Assembly (NCBI GenBank): GCA_012845835.1
Contig: JABAKD010000023.1
Span: 16,884,753 to 16,948,752, forward strand
Direction: 5' to 3'
Length of the DNA stretch: 64,000 nucleotides
Origin: Undaria pinnatifida
Lineage: Eukaryota; Sar; Phaeophyceae; Laminariales; Alariaceae
Below, piece by piece: positions 22,088 to 33,760 of this stretch (its first letter is position 1; the number at the start of each line of letters is the position of its first letter). Position numbers and translations under genes: made by a program. The notes under the pieces were generated by a model. The model saw only the letters and a program-made list of their open reading frames with translations. It did no database searches and had not been told where the DNA came from.

Positions 22088-23496
22088 TTGAAGCAATTTT
22101 CCGAGTATTTTCCAGCAAACAACAGCATTTCAGACGACAAAAGCTCGAGGCAACAACAGACACTCTGCACAGCAGCACAGCGCAACACCCACGCAGTAAT
22201 TGCAACGCTCAACCTAGCAAGCCGCTTGGTGTATCCCCAACCCGGGTTAATCAACCTGCGTGTACAACACCATCAGGAACGTTGGCGATGGTCAGAGGCG
22301 TCCCACTCTCGTGGAGCGGCATGCCTCTACGAACTATTACTTGAAAAGGAGCCCTTGTTCATTCACGAGAACCGAGCGCGCACACACACAACACAACACA
22401 CCACAAAACAAAAACAACACAGCACAACACACAGACAACCAGCACCCCAACAGCCAACCCAACTACAGCACAACTAGCCGGTGGAAAACGCCCGCGAGAC
22501 TCCTCCTACCCTGGCGTTCTCTGCGGTCAGAGAGCTGGGACTCTGACATAGTTCGTCGCGCGCTCGCGCTCCTGCTCTCTCGTCCTGAGGCTTTAATTTT
22601 TCGATGACACATTTTTTTTTGTTTGGTTTTTGTGCCCGACGTAGCGCATGGCCGGAGCTGCTGCAGTTTACAACCCTTGCCTCTTTCCCGCGAATGCCTA
22701 CATTTCGAGGGTGGAAATTTGATCCGGGTTGAGGGCCAGTCCTGCTGTGCTGCTGTACTGACTGCCACACTGAGGCACACCGAAGGCGGCAGACGCCTGC
22801 GAGGTATCCTACATATGAAGCGAGTATGGAGTACGAAGCACTCACTCAATGTTTTTGCCAGGCACCAGTTATTTGTTTTGGCCGTTTGTTCAAGCTCGCA
22901 CAACTGTAGTAGCATGGGCAGGGGAGGGTCTTTCTCGAAGTTTCCACCCACTCATGTGTGTGTGTGTGTTCTTCACATTAACCCCCTTGGGGCCCACTCG
23001 AACAGCCGGGAGAATATGACGAGACCGGTCTACTCGGGAAGAAACGGTTACATTTTATCTGTTTGCTAGATTTTCAAAACCTTGGCTTCTGAGTGTGCAC
23101 AGACTCGACGAGTAAGCAGTCCAACCTTGTAATGTAGCCGCCCAAACCCCGCAACCAGAGCTCTGTTGGAACCGTTCTTCTACTCGTCGACATCCAGCAC
23201 ACCCAGTGTCCGTACTGATTCTTCACCCTAGAAAGATCAGCTCTGTGGTCACAAGCTACGACACAGAGATAATGCATCGTAATGCATTCGACAACGCAAT
23301 GTCATGCCCTAGTACTGGGTACGACAGGCACAACATACATACGTCAGCAACAGAAATATATTGGAAGAGAGAAATACGAAATAAACAAAAACAAAAACAA
23401 AATAATAATAAGAAAGCAAATAAAAACAAAGATAAAAATAAAACAAAAAATGAAACAAACAAAATGAAGGGGAAATCGAAGAAACAACCCAACCGG

Positions 23497-24400
23497 AAAG
23501 GAGAGCCAAAGCTCGGAAAAGAAACATAATAATAAAATAAAATAAAATAAAGTAAAGTAAAACCAAAATAAGATAATCCGAACACGAGCCAAAAACCTGG
23601 ACACGCAAGGAGGGAACAAAGGGGAAAAAGATACCCCAGAAAAAGACGAAAAGTGCTATGTACCTACTAGTCGGCCTGGTACCTTGCTACCCTGCCTGCC
23701 ATCTCCTTCCTGCCTTCGTCCACCGCGGTCTCCCTTCTATTCCTCCTGTTGCCCCCCCTGCCCCCATTCCCTTGGACGGCTTTCCTTCTACTCCTCCTCC
23801 TGTTTCCCCCCCTCCCCCCTTTGTGTTCTTCTCATTAAACCAAAATACCTTGTAAAAGAGAGAAACAACGAAAGAAACCAAGACAAAATAATAAATGAAT
23901 AAATAAATAAATAAAAAGGGGAGCCAAAGCTCGGGAGATAGAAACATACCCCGAGCATGAGCCAAAATGGACATGCAAGGGGGAAAGAAAGGGAAAAAAT
24001 ACCCCGGAAAAAAGAAACAAGTAAAAGAAGGAAGACTGGGAGGGCCAAATAAAACAGGCTCGTCACCTACCCACCATGCAAGACTCCCTTCATAAGGATA
24101 AGAAGGGGAAAGGAAAAAAAAATGAAAGAAAAAAATAAATTCACGGAAAAATCAAAGTACCAAGACATCACATTCCGAGCAGCCGCAGCAGTTAGTTGGC
24201 GGTACGAGTGGCATAGATAGAAAGGTTCCACCTACTAGTCGGCCTGGTACCTTGCTACCCTGTCTGCGGTCTCCTTCCTACTTTCATCTACCGCGGTTTC
24301 CCTTCTACTCCTCCTGTCCCCCCCCCTGCCCCCATACCCGTGTGCGGTGTTCCTTCTACCCCTCCTGCTGCCCCCCCTCCCCCCGTTCCCTTCGACACCA
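23497..24400. repeat. Diverged tandem duplication, A-rich then C/T-rich
   Basis: Two blocks repeat in the same order. GGAGCCAAAGCTCGG...ATACCCC occurs at about 23502-23640 and 23920-24005. GTCGGCCTGGTACCTTGCTACC followed by pyrimidine-rich sequence occurs at about 23670-23820 and 24238-24400. AAAAC/AAAAT runs lie at 23385-23560. Long reading frames here are low-complexity translation. Confidence 0.6.
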
Positions 24401-24651
24401 CCCACGGCGGATGCGCGGCGCTGTCTACTCAGCTTTGCCTCATCCTCGTGCCACCTGCCCATGAAACGTTCAGCTGCTTCGAGGACCCCCCGGTACCACT
24501 TGCCCACCTTTTTTGCTGCAGTGGGCCACAGCGCGGTCCCAACTCCAAAAACTAAGGGGGAGTGTTCCGTTGATCCCTCGTTGGCTTTGAACACCCTAAG
24601 GTCCTCAGCTATGGCTCTAGGCCAAGTCTTGAGTTGTCCGCCTGGTTTCAT
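24235..24651 (-). pseudogene. Possible LINE reverse-transcriptase tail, degraded
   Basis: A 138-codon open frame starts M-K-P-G-G-Q-L-K-T-W, with later F-G-x5-W and W-x6-A-A-E-R-F. This recalls the C-terminal tail of some non-LTR retrotransposon polyproteins (G-G-Q-x-K-T-W...D-L...F-G...W). The second half is Arg/Gly-rich translation of the pyrimidine-rich repeat. No catalytic motif is present. Low confidence. Confidence 0.25.
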
Positions 24652-25236
24652 GTGCTGACTGATGACATAAATCCTCGTCTTGCCATCTGCGTCTGGAGTA
24701 GTGCAGAAATATCATAGTCTATTTTCAAGTAGTTTGATCTTTCCTCGGCTTTTCTTTTTATGCGTACTGAAAGAGACCACTATTTCGAGTTTTAGACATG
24801 TATGTGGTGTTTTTTTTATGCGTTAGGTCGAAATATCGAATGGCCTAGCTCTTCCAGTTGGAAGTACTTAAGACCTAACCTCGAGGCTTAAATACGTCTA
24901 ATAAAAAAGCAAAATAAAAATATCAGAGAGCAAGCAGTAAAGATCAGAGACTGAGAGCTAAAAAGTAAGTAAGAATGAGACTAGGGAAAGCAAGGAAGGC
25001 AAGGAACTTCGGGACGGTTCTTTTCCCCAGCAACAAATTTTCTTTTCGGCAATTACGGGCTGAGAAGGGCTGAGAGGGGGGAGGATATGCCGAGCGAGAC
25101 GTCCGAGGGGGGCGAGGTCTAGGTATATAGTTTTATGAAATCGGCTCGACTGACGTTAGGAAGAAGTACCAGAAGAATCCCGTCGAAAAGGGCCGTTTTC
25201 GACTGGTGGGCGGTATCCGACTGCGTAAGAAATGGA

Positions 25237-26467
25237 AGACCTACTATAATTATGGAAAAATTTTTAGCGATTATTTCTGGCGATTATTTTTTTTGTGGTT
25301 TTGAGGCTCCAGAAATAACTGCATCAGAAATAAGCGGCGTCCATTATGGCTTCTGATTTTTGGAAAGTGGTTTTATTTTGAATTGGTAGGTCTTGTTTTG
25401 CCGTTTGCCTTTATTTTTGAAATCTGGCACGTACACTGTCGCCGGCGACGTTAGGTCATCACCGCCTCTGCTGCGGTCTCTTCTGCTGCGCTGCTGCTGT
25501 GGTGCTGGTGTGGTGTGCCTATGGTGGTTTCGATGGTGGTGGTGCTGCTGCTGTCGCGTTTGTGTGAGGATGAAGCTCTGTCTCGCACACAACAAAAACG
25601 GTCCTGCCGACGACGCCAGATTGTGAAGGAGTCGTGGTGCCGGATGTTGGGAGGGAAGGGACGCAGGGGTATCAGCTTCGCTTGGAGACAGCACCGGTTC
25701 TTCTTTGATGATTTCTTATTACTGGCGTTGAGCTATGAGAAGCTCGAAGGAGACAGGAAAGGGGAAGGAGTGAGAGCATGGGGGTGGGGTGAGGCTCACA
25801 GAGTTCGCTTCACCCTCCAGCATTGCTGCTGTGCTCTCTTCTGGACCTTTACCTATGGAACGTACAAGGAACGTTCTCCTAGGTGTGCTATATTCCCAAG
25901 AGCGCTTAACGCGCTTACTTCTACCTATCTTGTCCAGAGGAGGACGTTCCATTACCGAGAACGTTCTTGTGGTATAAGCTAGCTATTCTCTACGGGTTAT
26001 CCGCTTCACTAAGAATATTCCGTTCTAAGGGAATCTTCTTGTGGCCAATAGACCGTTACTCTGCGGACTATCTTACCGAATCTATTGCCCGCTATACCGA
26101 CACTCTATTACAACAAGCGCAGTATGCTGTCGTAGGTGTGTTTGTGATTCTTTGTTATGGGTGATGCGTGACGTGTACAGCAGACAAGTATCATACCAGG
26201 TACAGTATGGGCAGTGGTGACATGTGACACTTGGTACGAGGTAGTATCCAAAAGTCAAATAATCCCAGTTTTGAGAGGTTGGAAGAGCTGTTATTTCTGG
26301 GCTCAGAAATCACCAGATCCGCTGATTTCTGGCCTCGATTATTTCTGAACCCAGAAATAACGATGATTTCTGGTCCCATAGTGGAAGGTTTTTATTTTTG
26401 GCGTCGGAGATCCCGGTTAAAGAGAGAAATAATCGATGAAAATATTCGCCATAATAATAGTAGGTCT
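25237..26467. mobile_element. 1.2-kb DNA element with imperfect inverted ends
   Basis: AGACCTACTATAATTATGG at 25237-25255 is matched in reverse complement at 26449-26467 with one mismatch. Similarity continues inward for about 45 bp (ATCGATTATTTCT / AGCGATTATTTCT). Several GATTATTTCTGG words recur near both ends. No transposase is visible. Part of the middle (about 25790-26110) also occurs inverted at 51170-51490. No clear target duplication. Confidence 0.5.
25790..26110 (+). repeat. 310-bp dispersed repeat, partner at 51170-51490
   Basis: Contains TATGGAACGTACAAGGAACGTTCTCCTAGG and a run up to CTCTGCGGACTATC (split here to key words). The 51-kb copy is inverted and diverged by scattered substitutions. 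No coding content recognised. Confidence 0.6.
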
Positions 26468-26639
26468 AACTGCGACTTCAAGGTCCACAAAAAAGAGCTC
26501 CGGAAAAAGAGGTCCGGAAAAAAAGAGCTCCGAGACGAAGGAACAAACAATGCCCCGCCTCCTGACGTGGCGCGAGTCGCGCCCGCTGCGCGTGCGTGTG
26601 TGCGTGTGGGCTGGTGGTCGAGTAGTCCGGCCATAATCG

Positions 26640-26912
26640 GGTAGCTTGTATGCGAGTGGGGTACATGTCGAGGACTTGTTCAGCCATAATCGGGTACACC
26701 CGATGGACATGCGGCTGCGTTCGGATGCGGTGTGGTTTCGACCAATGAGATGTCGTCCTGAGTCGTTGTGGGACCGGCCCGGCGCCCGGGAATCTGCCAA
26801 CATTGGCAGGAAGGAAAAGCCTGCCAGTCCCGGGCGCCGGTTTTGGGACAGTGTGTTCAAGGGGTACCCGATAACGGCCATCAATCGGGTGTACCCGATT
26901 TCGGCCATCGCT
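26640..26912. repeat. Palindromic CGGGTACACCCGAT words and GGCGCCCGGG block
   Basis: GCCATAATCGGGTA, ATCGGGTACACCCGAT and ATCGGGTGTACCCGAT recur near 26631-26705 and 26865-26910. Between them, GGCGCCCGGGAATCTGCCAA (26780-26800) and its partial inverse (26823-26840) form an inverted pair. The same GGCGCCCGGGAATC block starts the repeat at 27556 and ends the inverted one at 34547. Confidence 0.5.
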
Positions 26913-26913
26913 C

Positions 26914-27090
26914 TTACTTTTGCCCCAGTTCCCAGTGACGATAGTCTTTGGGTGCTGTAGTCAAAAATCTAAACCATCCCCAAAATCTCCTGGTTTTGAA
27001 AGGAGCGATGGAAGGAGATTTTGGGGATGGTTTAGATTTTTGACTACAGCACCCAGAGACTATCGTCACTGGGAACTGGGGCAAAAGTAA
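26914..27090. repeat. Fold-back element, 78-bp arms
   Basis: The left arm 26914-26991 and the right arm 27013-27090 are reverse complements with a single mismatch, separated by a 21-bp loop. A transcript would form a long hairpin. This may be a fold-back MITE or a recent inverted duplication. No flanking duplication was recognised. Confidence 0.85.
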
Positions 27091-27554
27091 CCCCAACTCA
27101 GAGTGCGCGAGTGGCTGGAGAGGGGCTTGTGGAGTCCGCTGGCGAGAGGTGGGGTTGCTCTCGGAAGGCTTGTGTAGCGTCCTCAGCGCATTTTACTGGT
27201 GAATTATATACCTGGTGTGCCTGCGAGCTAATTACTCTTTGCAGTTGTGTACAAGTACAACCTGCCGAAGCAGAGCAGCAAACAGCAAACACGCTGTTGC
27301 CGCTATCATACTGGGCTGCTGCTGTTGCTGCTGCTGCTGTTGGTGCTGCTGCTGTTGGTGGTGGTGGTGGTGCACACGTGGCCATTCGGCTCTTTCCCAA
27401 GGTCGTTGAAAAGCCCGACCTTGGGGAAGGTTGGGCCTAGTGTAAGGTATACCGATTAGGAGGGTTGGGTTCCCTGTCAATGTCAATTTTTTTTTTTTTT
27501 ACATATCCTCCGGCGGATGGGGAAAAATTAAGCTTTAGCTCACCACACTTCCAC
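27091..27554. other. Spacer with CTG/GTG-rich runs
   Basis: Impure GCTGCTGTTGCTGCTG and GTGGTGGTGG runs at 27310-27370 explain the Leu/Cys/Val homopolymer frames. No gene supported. Confidence 0.45.
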
Positions 27555-27555
27555 C

Positions 27556-27665
27556 GGCGCCCGGGAATCTGCCAACATTGGCAGGAAGGAAAAGCCTGCC
27601 AACACCAAAAACGCCTGTGTACCTACTCTACAGAACTAGATTTCAATTTGAAAAGACCACGAAGT
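27556..27665 (+). repeat. ~110-bp dispersed repeat, inverted copy at 34433-34547
   Basis: Begins GGCGCCCGGGAATCTGCC, contains the small hairpin TGCCAACATTGGCA, and ends near AAGACCACGAAGTAC. A near-identical inverted copy is at 34433-34547 and a partial copy at 26780-26830. Probable SINE or MITE of unknown class. Confidence 0.6.
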
Positions 27666-29420
27666 ACACCTGCCCGCACACTCTGCCCGCAGAGCTAACA
27701 CACGTACGTAGCAGCACGTAGCAGCACGTTGCGGCGGACCCGCAGTGGTTAACCCCAAGGTATCTACGGGGCTGAGAACCGCCAGCAGCATGGAGGCTGC
27801 TGCAAGTGCTGCTGCGAGTCTTGCGAGCTCGGCTTTTCCTTGCCGCCTTGCGAGTCGGACGAAAGTGATGCACCGGTTTCCTCCTCGCTAGGCACGGCGT
27901 GGAGTGCAGTCTCGGATGAAAGACATGCACCCACGACCTCGCTAGGCTTGACGTGGATTAACGAGGAGCCTATGGTGGTAGATGACCAGGCAGCTCCTTA
28001 CAACGACAACTCAGCAGCAAGACGCAGATTCCCCGGCGCCGCTTATCAGGGGGCCGGCGGCACGATATTCTTAAAGTAGTACAGGACGTAAAAATGGCGA
28101 GCTGATACTTCTAGAAAGACAAGAAATCCGGGAGCTCAAGGCAGTGCAGATGACACCCTCCCAAATAAGAAACCCGCAGCCCCAGCCAGGATTCCTGTTT
28201 CTCGCTATCAAATAAGTACCTGATACTTCTACAAGCAGGTGTAGTGCAGATAGATTATTCCAGGCACAATGCTGCTCATACCGCAGTAGTAGCAGAAATT
28301 AAATATTAATAGGAAAAAAAGGAAGAAACCGGAATAATTCTGGCCGAGGCTGAATTTCTTATTTGAGACAGGGTGAGTTCTACACACTATCTTCAGCACA
28401 GCGCCTCTCAATTATCTTCCTTTCCTGGTAAGGTACAAGTACTCGTGTGAGCCTTGCTTTCCTATTCATATCCCTGGGTGTTTTTTTACATTTATGTCGT
28501 GCACTATTGTGCACTACTACTACAAGTAGTGTAGTGCTGTATCCCATAATATGTACAACGGCAAGCATCACCAACCAGCCGCAACAGAAAGTTTTTTTCA
28601 TGCGTTTGTGATACAAATGTTCACCGTAAAGTATAAATACCAACACTTACCATTATAGTGGACAAAAAAGAGGACACCTCCCAATATAAAATCACCCATA
28701 TAGTATATTACGAGTACCAACAACGCAGCTTGCAAAGATGAGTATTGACCTGAAATTCGTCGAACTCACGGCTGACGTCCTTGAAAATTAGTTATAAAAT
28801 GTTGTCGTTGCTATATAACGCGTTTCTTTGTGCGTTAAACTCCTTGGTGTGTATCGAATGGATGAAGTAGGGCTTTCGGTGACAATATTCGACTGGGAAG
28901 CGATGCGGGTGGTTCCGCCAAAATAGACGACACGAACACCACAAATAACAGGACCGACGTAACTCTAGTTCAACCAAATGATTGGTGATGCTTCTGAAAA
29001 ATTCTTCTTCCAATACAGACACTTTTGTGTGGTGTATATCTTGGCACTGAATCGTTCTTGCCGCCCGGCGACATCCAGCACCCCCATCATGCCAGGCGAA
29101 GGAAGAGAAATATCAGGGGGGTAGGGAATAGCTACGAGTAGGGACCAGGTAACCCCCCCCCCCTTCTTCTTTCCCTCTCCCCAGGGATGGATAAAAAGGA
29201 GAACATGGGAAAGGGAAAACTAAACAAAAAGGGACCACACTTTTATCGACAACGGTGGTAGTATCGCTGTTGCCCCTCCCCCAGAGATTAAACAGATAAT
29301 CAAACCCAGGGCCACACAAAACGAAACGGCCGGCTCGCAAGCGAAGCAAAAACTTGAACTCGTACGATATTTATTATTTGTGAATTAACAAAAGGCAAAC
29401 TTGACGCGACACTGCAGACG
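27666..29420. other. Repeat-like spacer, no gene supported
   Basis: A unit at about 28100-28200 (AAATCCGGGAGCTC...CCAAATAAGAAA) is related to the array at 32985-33760. The stretch near 28730-28790 matches 17280-17340 inverted (CAGCTTGCAAAGATGAGTATTGACC). Open frames are short and unconvincing. Confidence 0.35.
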
Positions 29421-29697
29421 CTAGCCTACCACACCGAGATGGGCCCGAGTGCACTTTTCACATTCACACCATGACCACCACCGCTTCCCGTCTGATCTAG
29501 TTTTTTCCCAGTTCTGCAGGCCTTGGGCCGGTGCTTTTCTGGCGGCACAGTGCGTTGGGGCCGCCCCTCCCTCCCACGCGGGGCAGGGTGAGCCTCCTGG
29601 TACGCGCCTTCTTGCCGACTGTGTCCGCGGTGAAAGAAAATCTGAGGGCCCCGGAATGGGCCCTTGGGCTTCTTGGGCGTCTGTTGGCGGCGCCAAA

Positions 29698-32600
29698 CTA
29701 CCCTGCCTCATCCCCGCCGCCGCCAAAATCGAACATCTTTGCAGCTGACGCCGACACGCCTGCACCTGCCGCTGCGCCCCCCCCTTCGCTGCCGCCACGA
29801 ACGCCAACAATACCTGCCCCATACCAACTCCGCGAAACAGCAGGGGAAACAGCGCAACCGACAACACCCGCAATCATCGCGCCCCCGTCAGCTTCCTGCA
29901 ACCTAGCACGCAATGCAGTATGTCGTTGACAAATAGAGATCATCGTATTCCTAACGTTGGCGTGCCCTTTGATTTGATCATAGCGATTCTGAAGTTGTTG
30001 GGAGGTCGACAAGATCAACCGGCCCCTCACCCCGAGCATCAGGTCCCCACAATCTCTGAGAAAGGTCGCTTCTTTCACCAGTGTCTGCCACGTCGAGAGC
30101 AGAGACCCACCCAGGAAACATCGGGCTATCCGGTAACCAGCTGGCCGTGTCGCTTTAGATAATCTCAAACTCAAACTGTTCGTAGCACTCTCCAATCTAC
30201 TTCGGCAGTCCGCGGTTCTTCGCAGCCATCTAAATGTCCCAGCGATAATTGAACTCCAGCAGATCGAGTGGGTCCAGCGCAGGAGAAGCGCAATAGTAGC
30301 CTGCGGAGGTAACGATGAAAACCCTTATAAAAAGGACAAACAGTTACAGCAGGCGGAAAACATATTGGACAGGTGTACGTCAGGTCCATCATAACATGAA
30401 TTACCTGGTTGACCACCAAGCCGAGGAAAAAACTCAACATGTTACAAACACTACAACAAACGAAACCGTGCGGTATACTTGACGGCAAATACTATGAGCA
30501 TCGGGTTACGCCGTGAGGCCAATGTTATGGGTGGAAATGGTTGCTGTACCTGCTAGTGATAGGAAAGTCACGCAAAACACACACCAAGCCCCTGTACTGC
30601 AAACACACACCAAGCCCCTGTACTGCTGGAATCTCTGACACAGCGACGAGTGGTGATCCCCGCTTTACTTTTCCCTAGTGCGTAGTACAGCGGCACGCTG
30701 TCAGGCTTGCTTAGACAACCAGCTTCGATGTGCTTGCGGACCAGCTTCACGACTTCCAGTGCTTTCGGGCGCAGGAGAATTTATCCCGATTTCGCATCGA
30801 TCACGTCGCAGAACCGATCAATCACTGAATCAAAGCGAGTCAACAATCGTGTACGCTCGGGCGCCAACCGCCGACAATTCCGCAAGAAACACAGTTTATC
30901 TCTATCTCTGTCTACTCTGCCACCTATTCCGACGGCATTTTTGCGCTTGAAGAGCACTTTCTACCTGCAGTTGGAAGCAAGATCGGCAGGAGCGTAATGG
31001 TCACGACACATGACCCAGTACAGGCATTGTTTTCGACGACAGCTAAAGTCTCCCCATATCACTGATCCGAACAACGACACAAGTGACGTCAAAACCAATT
31101 GCCTCCTTGATGTCTTCCAGATTAACGATATAGCAAGCATCTCTCAACCAAGCCATGGAGGGCTTGAAGGCGCCGTGACTTTTCTTCACCAGGCGCGAGA
31201 TACGTGGAAGCGCGTGGAAGGTATCCAGGCGACCCTTGAGCATGTTTGGGCCACCCCCCTGATGCAGTTGGGTAACAACCAACATGAATTGAGAACACTC
31301 GAACAGAAAAAAATCGTATACAAAGCGCACGTTGACGCCGAGCAGATTTCAAAAACAAACAACACATATTTGCCACCTCTGCAGCACTCACGTCGTCCTG
31401 GTAAACATTGCCACCAATCTCGTCTCCGCCTCTTAGGTCGCAAGCGCGGTCGTGACCAGCATCAAAGTCATACCCGTCGCCACCGTCCTTTTCGCCCTCG
31501 TCCGAGTCCGTATCATCTAGAAAAAAAAAAAAACGAAAAAGTTTGGTTTGTTGGGCGAATACAAACGTCAGCAAGAGAATGAGGAACGCCAATGCGGGCA
31601 GGGCGTCAGATAACTCAGCTCAATTTTTTCCAAGGACGGTGTAAGGTCTTACCTAGCGAGCCCACCACGTGGCAAGGTGCTTCGGTGGCGAACAAGTCGG
31701 GGTCATCGTTGTAAGCAGCACTTGCATTCGGGTTTGGCGACGGTGCTGGTGTCGCAGGGGGGGGTGTCCAATCGGCCGCAAGGCGAACATGGGTAACGTC
31801 CCACAGAACAAGCCTGTCACCGCCGCCGCCGCAGATTTCCTTCATCGTCACACGACCCACACCCGCGGAGGAAGGTGCCTCCTTGTGTGCTGCGTACGTA
31901 GCAGGCTTGACCGCGTCGCTCACTTTGACTACGACGTTCTTCTGGCCGCCAGATTGACGTGATCGAGGACGCCACCGAAGCAAAGATCCAGCGGTAGTCT
32001 CATGGCCCTGTACGTTCCCAACGCCAACACAACTGGCATGGTTGTTGCTGTGGAGTCGCACCTGGAGTTCCATCGCAAAATAGACCAGGTTTGGGGGGTG
32101 ATACCAGGTTTAGTCGCTTGTGATGCGGATGTGCCGTGCATGTTGTTGGTTTAGATTATGCGAGAAATAAGGTCTCGATGAATGTGGTACAGAACATCCC
32201 AATCGCATCTGTGTTCCCGGCGGCAAAATGGTCGGAACCGGGCCGCGCATGGGATCCTTCAATGCCTCGATCTCCTCGTAAACGAGAACAGACGCGTAAT
32301 CATCCAAGCAGGCATACTCTACCCGTGACGGCACCGTAAGGATTTTAAAAGGCTGGCATCCTTAACATTCCACATACCAGCAGATTCAAGAGCATGGCGC
32401 CAACAATCTAGCTGGCAACAAGAAACGTTCGATAACCTACAACGAGCGTGAATAGGACACGCGCACAGCTAACTAGAGTAGTATCACCAGTTGGGCGTTG
32501 AGGGGAGAACTCCGGCGAGACAAGGGGAAGATCGGGTCTGTGGGCACCTCTTTCCTAACCAAACTAGACACCATACCCGCCAGCGAAAGAGATGGCGTCT

Positions 32601-32826
32601 GCACCCAACAAGCTTTCGCGTGAGTCAGCGCGCCCACAGTGTTCGCGGCTTTGACCTCATCCAAATACGTCGCGTCTGACTTGGTGTTGACGCCAAGTCT
32701 ACCATCATGTCCTGGTACCAAATCACGCTGGTTTTTCACCTTTGGAAACGCAAGCGAGAATTTTCGATTTGAATACGCTTTGTGCCAGCTGCGAACTGCC
32801 GAACCAAGAAAACACGACTGCCGCAA
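29698..32826 (-). CDS. Candidate multi-exon gene, unidentified
   Basis: Several minus-strand stretches look like exons. An open segment within 32340-32110 (P-S-R-V-E-Y-A-C-L-D-D-Y) and one at about 32100-31655 (V-K-V-S-D-A-V-K-P-A-T...D-V-T-H-V-R-L) are followed by a donor GCTAG|GTAAGA. A segment at about 31518-31398 starts after a T-rich TTTCTAG acceptor, encodes an acidic stretch (D-T-D-S-D-E-G-E) and ends at GAC|GTGAGT. A segment follows at about 31296-31045, and a helical segment at about 30240-29700. I cannot establish joins, start, stop or family. The acidic exon with matching splice signals is the best evidence of coding; the rest could be chance. Confidence 0.28.
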
Positions 32827-32984
32827 TTGTACCAGGTGCCAGTTATCATGTACCAGTCATCATATGCTCAGAGCTATACATCACGTGTACGAGTGTAGAA
32901 GCTACGACAGCAAACAAGCTTCAACAGAAGTAATAGTTTCAAAATAGATGGCGTAATTAGCCAGGCTGTTATTTACACGAAAAT

Positions 32985-33760
32985 AAGAAACTCGGGATAC
33001 TTTGTACTGAAGTTAATGTACAATAAGGTAGAGTGCACCCTCTACCAAATAAGAAAGCCACCCTAGGTCGCTATTTTATGTGCCTGGTATCTTTTAGGTG
33101 TCCTGTACTACTGCATCTGGTATCTGCCATGCGATTAATCAGAGGTCAGGTATGGTATTTACTTTGTACCAGGTACCAGGTATCGCATGCTCAGAGCTAT
33201 GATACCTGGTACCAGGTAGATTCGCGTACAACCAGCAGCGCACAAGCAGCAAGAGCAGTAGCCTACAATGACCTGGTACGACTCGTACCTCGTATCAAAA
33301 TAACATTGCCGAAGACAAACTGCTGGTGTACAGCAGTACAGAACACGAAAAATAAACCTGGTAGTAAGAAAGCCAGGGTGATATTTAGCTACCGGAGTAA
33401 GAACCTCGGGAGTCAATATACCTTTATGTGACCACGGACTCTAGATTTTTGACAAGAGTTAATGTGAGAAAAAAAAAAAACATACTGAAGTTACCTATGA
33501 GAACAAACCCTCTGCCAAATACGAAAGCCAACCTACTGGTGTAGGTCAGTATTTCCGTGCCTTATGATATACAGCGGTACTACAGCAGTACAAGACACCT
33601 ACCAGTAATATTAAAGGTGCAGTAATAAGAAATCCAAGTTGATATTTTCAGGAAGAAAAGAAGCTCGGGAGCTGTTATACTGAAGTCAGTGTAGAACGTA
33701 CCCCCTCATAAATAAGAAAGCCAGCTTACCGCAGGTACCAGGTAAGTATGTTTCTTATCT
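32985..33760 (+). repeat. Diverged ~270-300-bp tandem units rich in CTGGTACCAGGT
   Basis: TACTGAAGTTAATGT...CCAAATAAGAAAGCCA and variants occur at about 33005-33065, 33480-33540 and 33668-33725. Each is preceded by an AAGAA...CTCGGGA word and followed by ACCTGGTA/CAGGTACC palindromes. The copies are old. No coding content. Confidence 0.5.

Larger units (their letters stand above)
21907..24899. mobile_element. ~3-kb element with 16-bp terminal inverted repeats
   Basis: Inserted in the 5' region of unit E. The ends are AGACGTATTTAAGCCT (21907-21922) and its exact reverse complement (24884-24899). A second inverted match lies further in (CGTTAGGTCGA near 24828, and its complement near 22005). 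The uninterrupted sequence in unit B (about 4376-4395, AAATAAAAATATC side) confirms insertion into an A-rich site; a clear target duplication is masked by A-runs. No transposase is recognised inside. Contents are a diverged tandem duplication (about 23500-24400), A-rich AAAAC runs and a possible LINE remnant. Probably non-autonomous; superfamily unassigned. Confidence 0.65.
19257..25135 (-). mobile_element. Zinc-gene unit copy E, inverted, with 3-kb insertion
   Basis: On the minus strand the unit begins at 25135 (same AT-rich start and stem as copy B) and ends at the GC hairpin/CCCTTG at 19257. Removing the 21907-24899 insert leaves about 2.9 kb. The shortfall from 3.34 kb is mainly a deletion in the exon 2 region. 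Units D and E form an inverted counterpart to A-B-C. Confidence 0.68.

Noticed and set aside
22463-22951. 162-aa ORF on the minus strand
   Set aside because: No family features, composition like surrounding sequence, overlapping frames on both strands; inside a non-coding insertion.
24235-24651. Active LINE element
   Set aside because: Only a weak C-terminal resemblance and no reverse-transcriptase motif; kept as a low-confidence remnant.
17398-25135. Units D and E as an assembly artefact mirror of units B and C
   Set aside because: They differ by private changes (exon 2 loss, His to Tyr, 3-kb insertion, truncation), so they are real separate copies, although read support should be confirmed.
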